A stretch of 64,000 nucleotides of DNA, taken from positions 62,001-126,000 of the forward strand of contig NZ_JAASAE010000002.1 in the NCBI RefSeq assembly GCF_012726205.1, given 5' to 3'. The DNA is from Rhodococcus sp. HNM0569 (lineage in GTDB: Bacteria > Actinomycetota > Actinomycetes > Mycobacteriales > Mycobacteriaceae). Of this stretch, positions 17,518 to 29,074 are shown in pieces. Under the pieces are notes generated by a model. It worked only from the letters and a program-made list of their open reading frames with translations. It did not search any database and was not told the origin of the DNA. The number at the start of each line of letters is the position of its first letter. The first letter of the stretch is position 1. The position numbers and the translations under genes were made by a program.

Positions 17518-17666
17518 CGCACCGCGTTTCGCGCGGGTCCGCGCTCGCCTTGCACAGACGCCGAAGGTTCCGCACGGCAGAGCTGGCCGCACGGTTCTCC
17601 TCGCCCGGCGCTTCTTTTTCGATGCAACCGGCTTGCATCGACGTCATCCGGCATACCATCGTCTGA
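17514..17666 (+). CDS. Candidate 50-residue basic protein between mftE and mftF
   Basis: ATG at 17514 overlaps the mftE stop (ATGA) and follows a strong ribosome-binding site, AGGGGAGG at 17501-17508. Its stop overlaps the mftF start (TGATG). The product would be basic and Arg-rich ([16 protein letters not shown] near residues 13-28) with no family I recognise. The overlaps on both sides favour real translation, at least to couple mftF to mftE. Against it: third-position GC looks lower than in neighbours, the last 15 codons coincide with a palindrome, and I know of no such protein in other mycofactocin clusters. Confidence 0.4.
   Translation: MTHRVSRGSALALHRRRRFRTAELAARFSSPGASFSMQPACIDVIRHTIV
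17619..17641. promoter_or_regulatory. Palindrome and possible promoter before mftF
   Basis: TCGATGCAA and TTGCATCGA form perfect 9-bp arms around CCGGC. The right arm contains TTGCAT (17633-17638), a possible -35. TACCAT (17654-17659), seven bases before the mftF ATG, could be a -10, which would give a leaderless transcript. The 15-base spacing is short. GATGCARCCGGCT recurs as a direct repeat at 17621 and 17665. Confidence 0.4.
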
Positions 17667-19066
17667 TGCAGCCGGCTCGACTTCCCGACGGCTTCGGGAT
17701 CCGGATCGATCCGAGGGTGCGCACGTACTCGGACGGTCGAGTCCTGATCGGCGGCTCACCCACCCGTATGTTGCAGCTCGCACCCACCGCTGCCGCCATG
17801 ATCGGCGACGGCTACCTCGAGGTGTGCGATCAGCAGACCGCCGTCGTCGCCCGCCGCCTGCTCGACTCGGGAGTCGCCAACCCGCGGCCGATGAGCACGC
17901 CGTCTCCGCGCGACGTCACGGTGGTCGTCCCCGTCAAGGACAATCCCGAGGGCCTCGTACGTCTGCTCGGCGCGCTGCACAGCTTCGACGTCGTCGTCGT
18001 CGACGACGGGTCCACCACACCCGTGCGGGTCCCGGAGCTGCCCGCGGGGGCGCTCGGCAGTGTCACCGTGCTGCGTCACGATGCACCACGTGGGCCCGCT
18101 GCGGCGCGTAACACCGGATTACGCGTCGCGACAACACCGTTCGTTGCTTTCCTCGATTCCGATGTCGTGCCGCACACCGGGTGGGCCGAGGTCATGCTTG
18201 GCCATTTCAGCGACCCGTCGGTCGCGCTCGTCGCGCCGCGCATCGTCGCGCTGGTGCCGGACCGGGGCGTGCTGGGGCGCTACGAACACGCGCGCTCGTC
18301 GCTCGACCTCGGGCGCCGCGAGTCGGCCGTCGCGTCGGGCGGCCCCGTGTCGTACGTGCCGAGCGCGGCGATGATCGCGCGCCGCGACGTGCTCGCCGAG
18401 TTCGGCGGTTTCGACCACACGATGCACGTCGCGGAGGACGTCGATCTGTGCTGGCGGCTCCAGGACTCCGGGTGGCGGCTGCGCTACGAGCCGGTCGCGC
18501 GGGTCGCACACGACCACCGCGTGCGTTTCGGCACGTGGTTCTCGCGCAAGATGTTCTACGGCACCGGCGCGGCACCGCTCGCCACCCGGCACGACGGCAA
18601 GGTCCCGCCGGTCGCGATGTCGCCGTGGACGCTGGCGACGTGCCTCGCGGCAGGCTCGTGCACGCGCGCCGGACTGCTCGGCGCGCTCGCGATGTTCGTC
18701 GCCACGATCGTCCGGCTCCGGCGCACGCTCGCCGGGCTCGACCAGCCCACGCGCGTCGCGGCCATCCTTGCGGCGCGCGGTTTCTCGGGCGGAATGTGGC
18801 AGCTCGCGTCGGCGGCGTGCCGCCACTACTGGCCCGTCACACTGCTCGCGGTGGTGGCCTCCCGGCGGGTGCGGCGCATCGCGCTCACCTTCGCGCTCGC
18901 GGAAGGTGTCGCCGACTGGGTCACGCATCGCGAAGCCGGGGGCCTCGGTCCCGTGCGGCACACCGTGTTCAAGCGGCTCGACGACCTCGCCTACGGGTCG
19001 GGTCTGTGGCGCGGCGCGCTCACCGCACGCACCCTCGATCCGCTCAAGCCTCGGCTGCGCAGTTGA
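17666..19066 (+). CDS. mftF: Mycofactocin glycosyltransferase
   Basis: 466 residues from ATG at 17666. The N-terminal 90 residues ([20 protein letters not shown], then SPTRMLQL) are typical of MftF. A GT2 glycosyltransferase domain follows, with VVVVDDGS near 107-114 and the nucleotide-sugar motif D164-S-D166. Hydrophobic stretches near 320-350 and 395-415 could hold it at the membrane. MftF adds a beta-1,4-glucan chain to the premycofactocin core. The stop overlaps the mftG start. Confidence 0.94.
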   Translation: MQPARLPDGFGIRIDPRVRTYSDGRVLIGGSPTRMLQLAPTAAAMIGDGYLEVCDQQTAVVARRLLDSGVANPRPMSTPSPRDVTVVVPVKDNPEGLVRLLGALHSFDVVVVDDGSTTPVRVPELPAGALGSVTVLRHDAPRGPAAARNTGLRVATTPFVAFLDSDVVPHTGWAEVMLGHFSDPSVALVAPRIVALVPDRGVLGRYEHARSSLDLGRRESAVASGGPVSYVPSAAMIARRDVLAEFGGFDHTMHVAEDVDLCWRLQDSGWRLRYEPVARVAHDHRVRFGTWFSRKMFYGTGAAPLATRHDGKVPPVAMSPWTLATCLAAGSCTRAGLLGALAMFVATIVRLRRTLAGLDQPTRVAAILAARGFSGGMWQLASAACRHYWPVTLLAVVASRRVRRIALTFALAEGVADWVTHREAGGLGPVRHTVFKRLDDLAYGSGLWRGALTARTLDPLKPRLRS

Positions 19067-20562
19067 CCGTGCGGCATGCGGATGTCGTGGTGGTCGGCGG
19101 TGGCTCTGCCGGATGTGTGCTCGCCGCGCGGCTGAGCGACGATCCCGCGCGACATGTCCTCCTCGTCGAGGCGGGCGAAGACCCGGCCACACCTGCGCCG
19201 ATCGGCCGGTTGCCGCTCGGGCCCACCTCCACCGTCGCGACCAGCTACGAAGTCGAACTGACCGAAGGGCGAAGCGCTTTCGTTCCGCGCGGCAGCGCGG
19301 TCGGCGGATCGGGGGCCGTCAACGGCGCGTATTTCGTGCGTGCCACCGACGCCGATTTCGCGCGCTGGCCCGCAGCGTGGTCGGCCGACGCGGTACTGCC
19401 GTACTTCCGTCGCGTCGAACGCGACCTCGACTTCACCGGGCCTCGGCACGGGGCCGACGGTCCCGTCACGGTGCGACGCGTGGCCGGTGACGCGGCGGGC
19501 GCCGTCACCCGCTCGTTCGCCGACGCCGCCCGTGCGGCCGGGTGGCCCGCCGAACCCGACAAGAATGCCGGTGGCGCGGGCGGGGTCGGTCCCGTCCCGC
19601 TCAACGTCGACGGCGATCGCCGGGCCAGCACCGCGCACGCGTATCTCGACCCCGCGCGCGGCCGCGCCAACCTCGAGATCCGCACCCACACGCGCGTCGA
19701 CCGCGTCGTGTTCCGCGGCGACACCGTGGTCGGCGTCGACGTCGTCGACGGAACCGAGGCCGGGCACGGCGCGCGGCAGACGGTGCGCGCGAGCACCGTC
19801 GTGCTGTGTGCGGGCGCGTTCGAGACGCCGTGCGTGCTGCTCCGGTCCGGTCTCGGGCCTGCCGACGAACTCACCGCCCTGTCGATTCCGGTCACGAACG
19901 ACCTACCCGGGGTCGGGCGCGGATTCACCGATCATCCGGAACTGCTGGTGCCGTATGCATTCGACACCGGCGCGCACGCCGAATCCTTCTCGCCGGCCCG
20001 TGCCCTGCTCGAGGCGTGCGCCAACACCCCCGAGTTCGAGTTGCGGCCCTACACCGCGCCGTTCGCACGGTCGATCGAAGGCCTCGAAAGTATCGGGGGC
20101 GGCGTTGCGGCAGGGCTCGGCCTCGGCGTCGCACTGATGCGGACCGACAGCACCGGCACCCTCGCACTCGACTCGGCGGATCCGACCGTGCCGCCGCGGG
20201 TGCGCTACGGCTACCTGCGCACCGCGCACGATCGCGCGTGTGCCGCCGCGGCCCTCGACGCCGCGCACGACGTCCTGGCCGCGTGGCGGGGCGTGCGTTT
20301 CGACCCGATCCGCGCGGGCGGAGCGGCCCCGCTCCCACTCGAACTGCTGGGCACGAGCCAGCACATGTGCGGCAGCGCGCGTATGGGGGGCGTGGGCGAC
20401 CCCGGTGCCGTCGTGGACGAGCGGTGCGCGGTGCGGGGCGTGCGGGGTCTGTTCGTCGCCGACGCGTCGGCGATTCCGGTCGCTCCGTCCCGCGGTCCGC
20501 ACGCCACCGTGGTGATGCTCGCCGAACGTGCTGCCGAGTTCGTGAGCTCGCTGTCCGCGTAA
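19063..20562 (+). CDS. mftG: Mycofactocin-associated GMC oxidoreductase
   Basis: 499 residues from a TTG at 19063 in a TTGA overlap with mftF; a GTG at 19069 would give a product two residues shorter. It is a GMC flavoprotein with the Rossmann motif [16 protein letters not shown], the flavin-attachment region [17 protein letters not shown], and C-terminal active-site histidines in [14 protein letters not shown] and [15 protein letters not shown]. In mycobacteria MftG is needed on ethanol and passes electrons from reduced mycofactocin to the respiratory chain. It closes the mft run. Confidence 0.93.
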   Translation: MTVRHADVVVVGGGSAGCVLAARLSDDPARHVLLVEAGEDPATPAPIGRLPLGPTSTVATSYEVELTEGRSAFVPRGSAVGGSGAVNGAYFVRATDADFARWPAAWSADAVLPYFRRVERDLDFTGPRHGADGPVTVRRVAGDAAGAVTRSFADAARAAGWPAEPDKNAGGAGGVGPVPLNVDGDRRASTAHAYLDPARGRANLEIRTHTRVDRVVFRGDTVVGVDVVDGTEAGHGARQTVRASTVVLCAGAFETPCVLLRSGLGPADELTALSIPVTNDLPGVGRGFTDHPELLVPYAFDTGAHAESFSPARALLEACANTPEFELRPYTAPFARSIEGLESIGGGVAAGLGLGVALMRTDSTGTLALDSADPTVPPRVRYGYLRTAHDRACAAAALDAAHDVLAAWRGVRFDPIRAGGAAPLPLELLGTSQHMCGSARMGGVGDPGAVVDERCAVRGVRGLFVADASAIPVAPSRGPHATVVMLAERAAEFVSSLSA

Positions 20563-20684
20563 CACGCCAGTCACGCGCGAAACACACTGTGGGCACACGG
20601 CGGTCGTAACATGTGGCCCTCACCGAAGACCGCTGGATCGGCAGGAGGACGGGATGCTGCGATGAGCATCGAAGGCTGCGGGCC

Positions 20685-22091
20685 GTGACCCGTCACCGGC
20701 AGCAGGTGGGCGGCTGCACGTACGAATTCGACGGTCTCGTCGACGTGCTCGCGAAAGCCACTCCCGCCCGCAGCGGAGACCAGCTCGCGGGCTGTGCGGC
20801 GGGCTCGGACGCCGAACGCGCCGCCGCGCAGTGGGTACTCGCCGACCTGCCGCTGGCGGTCTTCCTCGAGGAACTCGTCGTGCCGTACGAGGACGACGAG
20901 ATCACCCGCCTGATCGTCGACACACACGAGCGCGCGGCCTTCGCGCCGATCTCACATCTCACCGTCGGCGGTCTGCGCGATCATCTGCTGTCGGTCGCCG
21001 CGTCACCCGATGCCGGCACTCGGCTGGCCGCGCTCGCACCCGGCCTCACTCCCGAAATGGTTGCGGCCGTGTCGAAGATCATGCGCAACCAGGACCTGAT
21101 CGCGGTCGGGCGTGCGGCGCGCGTGACGTCGGCGTTCCGGACCACGATCGGCGGCACGGGCCGGCTCGCGACGCGTCTGCAGCCGAACCACCCGACCGAC
21201 GACCCGCGCGGCATCGCGGCCGCGATACTCGACGGGCTGCTGCTCGGCTGCGGCGACGCCGTGATCGGCATCAACCCGGTCACCGACTCGCCGCGCGCCA
21301 CCGCCGAGCTGCTGCACCTCGTCGACGACATCCGCACGCGATTCGCGATCCCCACCCAGTCGTGCGTCCTGTCGCACGTGACCACGACCCTCGGTCTCGT
21401 CGAGGGCGGCGCTCCGGTGGACCTGGTGTTCCAGTCGATCGCCGGTACGCAGGCCGCGAACCACGGTTTCGGGGTGACGCTCGCGCTGCTCGCCGAGGCG
21501 CGGGACGCGGCGCGGTCGCTGCGGCGCGGCACGGTGGGCGAGGACGTCATGTATTTCGAGACCGGCCAGGGTTCGGCGCTCAGCGCGCACTCGCACCTCG
21601 GTACGGACGGCGCACCGGTCGACCAGCAGACGCTCGAGGCGCGCGCGTACGCGATCGCGCGGGCCTTCGACCCGCTGCTCGTCAACACCGTGGTCGGCTT
21701 CATCGGCCCCGAATACCTGTACGACGGAAAGCAAATAGTGCGGGCCGGTCTCGAGGACCACTTCTGCGGCAAGCTGCTCGGCCTGCCGATGGGTGTCGAC
21801 GTGTGCTACACGAACCACGCCGAGGCCGACCAGGACGACATGGACACGCTCCTGACTCTGCTCGCGGCAGCGGGCACTGCGTTCGTCATCACCGTTCCCG
21901 GAGCGGACGACGTGATGCTCGGCTACCAGAGCCTGTCCTTCCACGACGCGCTCTACGCGCGCCGCACATTCGGCCTGCGGCCCGCACCGGAGTTCGAAGA
22001 GTGGTTGCGGGCGCTCGGCATGCTCGACGAGCACGGGGGTCTGCGCGAGATCGATCCGGCCGGGTCGCCGCTGCGGGAGCTGGCTCGATGA
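20685..22091 (+). CDS. eutB: Ethanolamine ammonia-lyase large subunit
   Basis: 468 residues from GTG at 20685, which places GCTYEFDGLVDVLAKATPAR at the usual EutB N-terminus; an upstream GTG at 20613 would add 24 atypical residues. Conserved EutB blocks include PYEDDEITRLI, FAPISHLTVGGLRD, GLLLGCGDAVIGINPVTDS, FETGQGSALSAHSH and GLPMGVDVCYTNHAEADQ. The adenosylcobalamin-dependent enzyme splits ethanolamine into acetaldehyde and ammonia. It is coupled to eutC by ATGA. No reactivase (eutA), transporter or microcompartment shell genes are nearby. Confidence 0.95.
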   Translation: MTRHRQQVGGCTYEFDGLVDVLAKATPARSGDQLAGCAAGSDAERAAAQWVLADLPLAVFLEELVVPYEDDEITRLIVDTHERAAFAPISHLTVGGLRDHLLSVAASPDAGTRLAALAPGLTPEMVAAVSKIMRNQDLIAVGRAARVTSAFRTTIGGTGRLATRLQPNHPTDDPRGIAAAILDGLLLGCGDAVIGINPVTDSPRATAELLHLVDDIRTRFAIPTQSCVLSHVTTTLGLVEGGAPVDLVFQSIAGTQAANHGFGVTLALLAEARDAARSLRRGTVGEDVMYFETGQGSALSAHSHLGTDGAPVDQQTLEARAYAIARAFDPLLVNTVVGFIGPEYLYDGKQIVRAGLEDHFCGKLLGLPMGVDVCYTNHAEADQDDMDTLLTLLAAAGTAFVITVPGADDVMLGYQSLSFHDALYARRTFGLRPAPEFEEWLRALGMLDEHGGLREIDPAGSPLRELAR

Positions 22092-22882
22092 CCGAGGACG
22101 GGGGCAGCGGCGACACCGCCCCGTGGGCACGGCGAGCCGACCCCTGGGAACCCATGCGCGCGCTGACCCGGGCACGAATCGGGCTGGGCCGCAGTGGCGA
22201 TGCGCTTCCCACTCGCAGCGTTCTCGCGCTGCGCGCGGCGCACGCGGCCGCACGCGACGCGGTCCACCAGCCGCTCGACACCGCGGCGCTGTCCGCCGCG
22301 CTCGCCGCCGTCGGGTTCCCGGAGACTGCCGTCGTCTCGAGCCGTGCGCGTTCACGCGCCGAGTACCTTCGCAGGCCCGACCTCGGGCGCGTGCCCGCAG
22401 GCGATCTGTCCGAGTTGCCCGGCGGGGGCGCGGAGGTAGGCATCGTGCTCGCCGACGGCTTGTCGCCACGTGCTGTCGCCGAACACGGAGTCGGGCTCGT
22501 CGCGGCGCTGCAGTCGGAGTGGGCCGGTCGCTATGCGATCGCGCCGGTCGTCGTCGCGGTCCAGGCCCGTGTCGCGCTCGGCGACCACATCGGGGCGGCC
22601 CTCGGGGCGCGCACGGTACTCGTGCTGATCGGCGAGCGTCCCGGCCTGTCGGTCGCCGACAGTCTCGGCGTCTATCTGACACACGATCCGATGCCCGGTC
22701 GCTCGGATGCGGAGCGCAACTGCGTGTCCAACATCCATCCTCCCGACGGTCTCGGCTACTCCGATGCCGCGCGCGTCGTCGCGAGATTGCTCGAGGGTGC
22801 CCGGACACTCGGCCGCTCGGGCGTCTCCCTGAAGGACACCGGTGTCTCCGCCCCACCCCTTTCCGGGGGTGGAGAGGTGTGA
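22088..22882 (+). CDS. eutC: Ethanolamine ammonia-lyase small subunit
   Basis: 264 residues, ATG in an ATGA overlap with eutB. Typical EutC sequence: DPWEPMRALTRARIGLGRSG and LPTRSVLALRAAHAAARDAV at the N-terminus, ARVALGDHIG, and DAERNCVSNIHPPDGLGYSD near the C-terminus. It forms part of the cobalamin pocket of the EutBC complex. Acetaldehyde made here could feed mycofactocin-linked alcohol/aldehyde metabolism next door; this link is inferred from proximity only. Confidence 0.95.
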   Translation: MTEDGGSGDTAPWARRADPWEPMRALTRARIGLGRSGDALPTRSVLALRAAHAAARDAVHQPLDTAALSAALAAVGFPETAVVSSRARSRAEYLRRPDLGRVPAGDLSELPGGGAEVGIVLADGLSPRAVAEHGVGLVAALQSEWAGRYAIAPVVVAVQARVALGDHIGAALGARTVLVLIGERPGLSVADSLGVYLTHDPMPGRSDAERNCVSNIHPPDGLGYSDAARVVARLLEGARTLGRSGVSLKDTGVSAPPLSGGGEV

Positions 22883-22935
22883 GGTGAGTCACTAGCGTGG
22901 AGTCCGTCACGCACGACACGGACGGAAGGACCACG

Positions 22936-24564
22936 ATGCCCGCGCTGCCGAGTTATGCATCCGGAGTATCCGACAAGCCGCTGCTGGGCGACACGATCGG
23001 CGACAACCTGGACCGCACGATCGCCGCGTACGGCGAGCGGGATGCCGTCGTCGACGTGCAGAGCGGTAGGCGCTGGACCTACCGCGAGTTCGGTGCCGAC
23101 GTCGACGCACTCGCGGCGGGACTGATGGCGCGTGGCATCGTCGCCGGCGACCGCGTCGCGATCTGGGCACCGAACTGCCCCGAATGGACCCTCGTGCAGT
23201 ACGCGACCGCGAAGATCGGCGCGATACTGGTGAACGTCAACCCGGCCTACCGCACGTTCGAGCTCGAGTACGTGCTGAAGCAGTCGGGCGTACGAATGAT
23301 CGTGTGCACCGCGGAGTTCAAGGGTTGCGACTACCCGGCGATGGTGCGTGAGGCATCCGCGAACGCGCCCACGCTCGAGTACGTCGCGGTGATCGGCACC
23401 GACGAGTGGGACTCGCTGCGCCACGACGGCGTCCGCGCCCACGCCGAGGACCCGGATCGGCTGGCGGCCGTGCAGGCGTCGCTGTCCGCCGACGATCCGA
23501 TCAACATCCAGTACACCTCGGGCACCACCGGTTTCCCGAAGGGCGCCACGCTCAGCCACCACAACATTCTCAACAACGGCTACTTCGTGGGCGAGCTGTG
23601 CCACTACAGCGCGGACGACCGGATCTGCATCCCGGTGCCCTACTATCACTGCTTCGGAATGGTGATGGGCAACCTCGCCGCGACGAGTCACGGTGCCGCG
23701 ACGGTCATTCCGGCCCCGGCCTTCGACCCGGCCGCGACTCTCGAGGCGGTGCAGCGGGAGCGCTGCACGTCGTTGTACGGAGTACCCACCATGTTCATCG
23801 CCGAACTCGCACTCGCGGACTTCGACTCCTACGACCTGTCGACTCTGCGCACCGGCATCATGGCGGGCTCGCCGTGCCCGGTCGAGGTCATGAAGCAGGT
23901 CATCGACCGCATGGGCATGACCGAGGTGTCGATCTGCTACGGCATGACCGAGACGTCTCCCGTCTCGACGCAGACGCGTGCCGACGACACGATCGAGCAA
24001 CGCGTGGCCACGGTGGGCCGTGTCGGTCCGCATCTCGAGGTCAAGGTCGTCGATCCCGCGACGGGTGCCACGCTGGAGCGCGGCGAGCCGGGGGAGCTGT
24101 GCACGCGCGGCTACTCGGTGATGCTCGGATACTGGAACGACGACGAGAAAACCGGCGAGGCCATCGATTCCGCACGTTGGATGCACACCGGGGACATCGG
24201 GGTGATGGATGCCGACGGCTACGTCGCGGTCACCGGGCGCATCAAGGACATCGTGATTCGTGGCGGCGAGAACATCTACCCCCGCGAGATCGAAGAGTTC
24301 CTCTACACCCATCCCGACGTGCTCGACGCGCAGGTGATCGGGGTCCCCGACGCCAGATACGGCGAGGAACTCATGGCGTGGATCCGCCTGCGCGAAGGCG
24401 CGCAGCCGCTCGACGCGCAGCGGCTGCGGGAGTTCTGCGAGGGCAGGCTCGCGCACTACAAGGTGCCGAAGTACGTCCACGTGGTCGACGAGTTCCCGAT
24501 GACCGTCACCGGCAAGGTGCGCAAGGTGGAGATGCGCGAGATCGCCGTCTCGCTGCTCGAGTGA
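22936..24564 (+). CDS. fadD35: Acyl-CoA synthetase, AMP-forming (FadD35-like)
   Basis: 542 residues from the ATG at 22936, preceded by GGAAGGA. ANL-superfamily motifs are [11 protein letters not shown] (ATP binding), [10 protein letters not shown], the TGD in [14 protein letters not shown], and the C-terminal catalytic lysine in [14 protein letters not shown]. It adenylates a carboxylic acid and thioesterifies it with CoA. Order fadD, TetR, accD1, accA1, fadE19, maoC, citE matches the M. tuberculosis Rv2505c-Rv2498c block, where fadD35 holds this place. TAGCGT at 22893-22898 may be its -10. Confidence 0.85.
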   Translation: MPALPSYASGVSDKPLLGDTIGDNLDRTIAAYGERDAVVDVQSGRRWTYREFGADVDALAAGLMARGIVAGDRVAIWAPNCPEWTLVQYATAKIGAILVNVNPAYRTFELEYVLKQSGVRMIVCTAEFKGCDYPAMVREASANAPTLEYVAVIGTDEWDSLRHDGVRAHAEDPDRLAAVQASLSADDPINIQYTSGTTGFPKGATLSHHNILNNGYFVGELCHYSADDRICIPVPYYHCFGMVMGNLAATSHGAATVIPAPAFDPAATLEAVQRERCTSLYGVPTMFIAELALADFDSYDLSTLRTGIMAGSPCPVEVMKQVIDRMGMTEVSICYGMTETSPVSTQTRADDTIEQRVATVGRVGPHLEVKVVDPATGATLERGEPGELCTRGYSVMLGYWNDDEKTGEAIDSARWMHTGDIGVMDADGYVAVTGRIKDIVIRGGENIYPREIEEFLYTHPDVLDAQVIGVPDARYGEELMAWIRLREGAQPLDAQRLREFCEGRLAHYKVPKYVHVVDEFPMTVTGKVRKVEMREIAVSLLE

Positions 24565-24573
24565 GCGGGAGGC

Positions 24574-25206
24574 TCATCGAGTGAGCGCGGCGATCGCCAT
24601 CGGACGCAGCACGCGGCGGGTGTGATCGGCCGACTCGCGCCTGCCGCTGTGTGGCGTCGAGTTGAGCAGGCCGAAAACCGCGTGCGCCATCACCCGGGCG
24701 TCGCGTTCGTCGCGCGTCGCGTCGAGGCGACGCAACTCGTGCACCCACAGTTCGACGTAGGTGCGCTGCGCGCGCCGCACCTCGCGACGGGCGTCGTCGG
24801 GCAGGCTCGCGAGGTCGCGGTCCTGGATCACGATGAGATCGGGCTCGGTGGTGGCGAAGTCGAGATGGAAGTCGACGAGTGCGGCGAGTGCGTCGTGCGG
24901 ATCGTCCACCGACTCGACCACCGCGTGTCCGCCCGCGAGCAGACGGGTGCTGATGCCGACGAGCAGTTCGACGAGCACGGCGTCCTTGCTCGCGAAGTGC
25001 CGGTAGACGGCGGGCCCGCTGATGCCGACGGCGGCGCCGAGATCCTCGAGGCGCACTCCGGGAAAGCCCCGCTCGGCGATGAGTCGCGCGGCCGCGTCTA
25101 GCAATTGACGGCGCCGGTCCGCCTTGCGCTGGACCCGCGTCGTGGTGGCCTGCTGTGCAGTCGTGTCTGCGGTGACTGCGCCTGGGGTGAACGTGTTCGG
25201 GGGCAC
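24574..25206 (-). CDS. TetR-family regulator of the acyl-CoA carboxylase block
   Basis: 210 residues from GTG at 25206, chosen because GAGGAGA precedes it; another start lies at 25236. The helix-turn-helix reads VRLEDLGAAVGISGPAVYRHF (20 residues to H). The stop is nine bases from the convergent fadD35 stop, and the start is divergent from accD1. This matches Rv2506 in M. tuberculosis. The 140-base gap to accD1 holds TTAAC-type repeats that could be its operator. The likely ligand is an acyl-CoA of the branched-chain pathway, by analogy. Confidence 0.85.
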   Translation of the reverse strand: MPPNTFTPGAVTADTTAQQATTTRVQRKADRRRQLLDAAARLIAERGFPGVRLEDLGAAVGISGPAVYRHFASKDAVLVELLVGISTRLLAGGHAVVESVDDPHDALAALVDFHLDFATTEPDLIVIQDRDLASLPDDARREVRRAQRTYVELWVHELRRLDATRDERDARVMAHAVFGLLNSTPHSGRRESADHTRRVLRPMAIAALTR

Positions 25207-25247
25207 AGCTCTCCTCGTATGTGGTCTGGACAACAAGATCGATCGTC

Positions 25248-25279
25248 GTTAAGGTCTAACTCAGTTATTGGGCATTAAC
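25248..25279. promoter_or_regulatory. Candidate TetR operator between the regulator and accD1
   Basis: A perfect 11-base dyad TAACTCAGTTA (25257-25267) is flanked by GTTAA (25248-25252) and TTAAC (25275-25279) in inverted orientation. It is the AT-rich centre of an otherwise GC-rich divergent gap, 68-99 bases before accD1. Which protein binds is inferred from position. Confidence 0.5.
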
Positions 25280-25346
25280 TCTACAAGGATCATCGACCCT
25301 GTGGCGGTCGCCGTCAACCGAGCCGGAGTCGAGAGGAAGCGGTGTC

Positions 25347-26972
25347 ATGTCGCTCGCGGAAAGCACCAGTCCCGAAGGGGATCGGGCGCACGCCCCACGC
25401 ACGCCAGGGGATCGGGCGGCAGGCAACAGGCAAGCCCACGTCGCGCTCGTCGACGAGTTGCGGACGCGGCTCGCGTCCACGGCCCTCGGCGGCGGCGAAC
25501 GCTCGCGCGAACGCCACGTCGCGCGGGGCAAGCTGCTGCCACGCGACCGGGTGAACGTGCTGCTCGACCCGGGCAGCCCCTTCCTCGAGATCGCGCCGCT
25601 CGCGGCGGGCGGCATGTACGACGACGAGTCTCCCGGCGCGGGCATCATCGCCGGCGTCGGCCGGGTCCGGGGCCGCGAGTGCGTCGTCGTCGCGAACGAC
25701 GCGACCGTCAAGGGCGGCACGTACTACCCGATGACGGTCAAGAAGCACCTGCGCGCCCAGGAGATCGCCCTCGAGAACCACCTTCCCTGCCTCTATCTCG
25801 TCGATTCCGGTGGCGCCTTCCTGCCCCGGCAGGACGAGGTGTTCCCGGATCGCGAGCATTTCGGGCGCATCTTCTACAACCAGGCCACGATGAGTGCCGC
25901 GGGCATCCCGCAGATCGCGGCCGTCCTCGGCTCGTGCACGGCGGGCGGTGCGTACGTGCCCGCGATGAGCGACGAGGCGGTCATCGTGCGTAACCAGGGC
26001 ACGATCTTTCTCGGCGGGCCCCCGCTGGTGAAGGCCGCGACGGGCGAGGTCGTCACGGCCGAGGAACTCGGCGGCGGCGACCTGCACTCGCGGGTGTCGG
26101 GCGTGACCGACCACCTCGCCGACGACGACCTCGACGCACTGCGCATCGTGCGCGACATCGTCGCCACCCTCGGACCCCGCACACCGGTGCCGTGGGAAAC
26201 CCGCGCGCCGCGTCCCGCGATCGCCGATCAGACCGAGTTGTACGACATCGTTCCGGTCGACTCGCGCACCCCCTACGACGTCCACGACGTCGTGCACCGC
26301 CTCGTCGACGGCGGCGAGTTCCACGAGTTCAAAGCCGAATACGGCAAGACGCTCGTCACCGGATTCGCCCACATCCACGGCCATCCCGTCGGCATCGTCG
26401 CCAACAACGGAGTGCTGTTCGGCGAATCCGCCGTCAAGGGAGCGCATTTCGTCGAACTGTGCGACAAGCGCAGCGTGCCGCTCGTCTTCCTGCAGAACAT
26501 CTCCGGATTCATGGTGGGCCGCGACTACGAAGCAGGCGGTATCGCGAAGCACGGCGCGAAGATGGTCACGGCGGTCGCGTGCGCACGTGTTCCGAAGCTC
26601 ACCGTCGTGATCGGCGGCTCGTACGGTGCGGGCAACTACTCGATGTGCGGGCGCGCGTATTCGCCTCGTTTCCTGTGGATGTGGCCCAACGCGCGCATCT
26701 CCGTGATGGGTGGCGAGCAGGCTGCCGCGGTACTCGAGACGGTCCGCTCGCAGCAGCAGGGCGAGGACTGGACCGAGGACGACGCGGAGGCATTCAAGGC
26801 GCCCATCCGCGCACAGTACGAGCGTCAGGGCAATCCCTACTACTCGACCGCGCGCCTGTGGGACGACGGCATCATCGATCCCGCCGACACGCGTACCGTG
26901 CTCGGACTCGCGCTCGCGGCGTGCGGCAATGCACCGTTGCGGCCCGTGTCCTACGGCGTCTTCCGGATGTGA
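25347..26972 (+). CDS. accD1: Acyl-CoA carboxylase beta subunit (methylcrotonyl-CoA type)
   Basis: 541 residues, carboxyltransferase of the crotonase superfamily. ATG at 25347 follows GAGAGGA. Features include [79 protein letters not shown], and [20 protein letters not shown], all typical of 3-methylcrotonyl-CoA carboxylase beta chains. It transfers CO2 from biotin on the partner AccA1 to the acyl-CoA. Eight bases separate it from accA1. Leucine degradation is the likely pathway. Confidence 0.9.
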   Translation: MSLAESTSPEGDRAHAPRTPGDRAAGNRQAHVALVDELRTRLASTALGGGERSRERHVARGKLLPRDRVNVLLDPGSPFLEIAPLAAGGMYDDESPGAGIIAGVGRVRGRECVVVANDATVKGGTYYPMTVKKHLRAQEIALENHLPCLYLVDSGGAFLPRQDEVFPDREHFGRIFYNQATMSAAGIPQIAAVLGSCTAGGAYVPAMSDEAVIVRNQGTIFLGGPPLVKAATGEVVTAEELGGGDLHSRVSGVTDHLADDDLDALRIVRDIVATLGPRTPVPWETRAPRPAIADQTELYDIVPVDSRTPYDVHDVVHRLVDGGEFHEFKAEYGKTLVTGFAHIHGHPVGIVANNGVLFGESAVKGAHFVELCDKRSVPLVFLQNISGFMVGRDYEAGGIAKHGAKMVTAVACARVPKLTVVIGGSYGAGNYSMCGRAYSPRFLWMWPNARISVMGGEQAAAVLETVRSQQQGEDWTEDDAEAFKAPIRAQYERQGNPYYSTARLWDDGIIDPADTRTVLGLALAACGNAPLRPVSYGVFRM

Positions 26973-26980
26973 GGAACCGA

Positions 26981-29073
<2,093 letters not shown>

Positions 29074-29074
<1 letters not shown>

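Noticed and set aside
20563-20684. Possible cobalamin riboswitch before eutB
   Set aside because: The gap is only 122 bases and I could not find a B12-box-like element.
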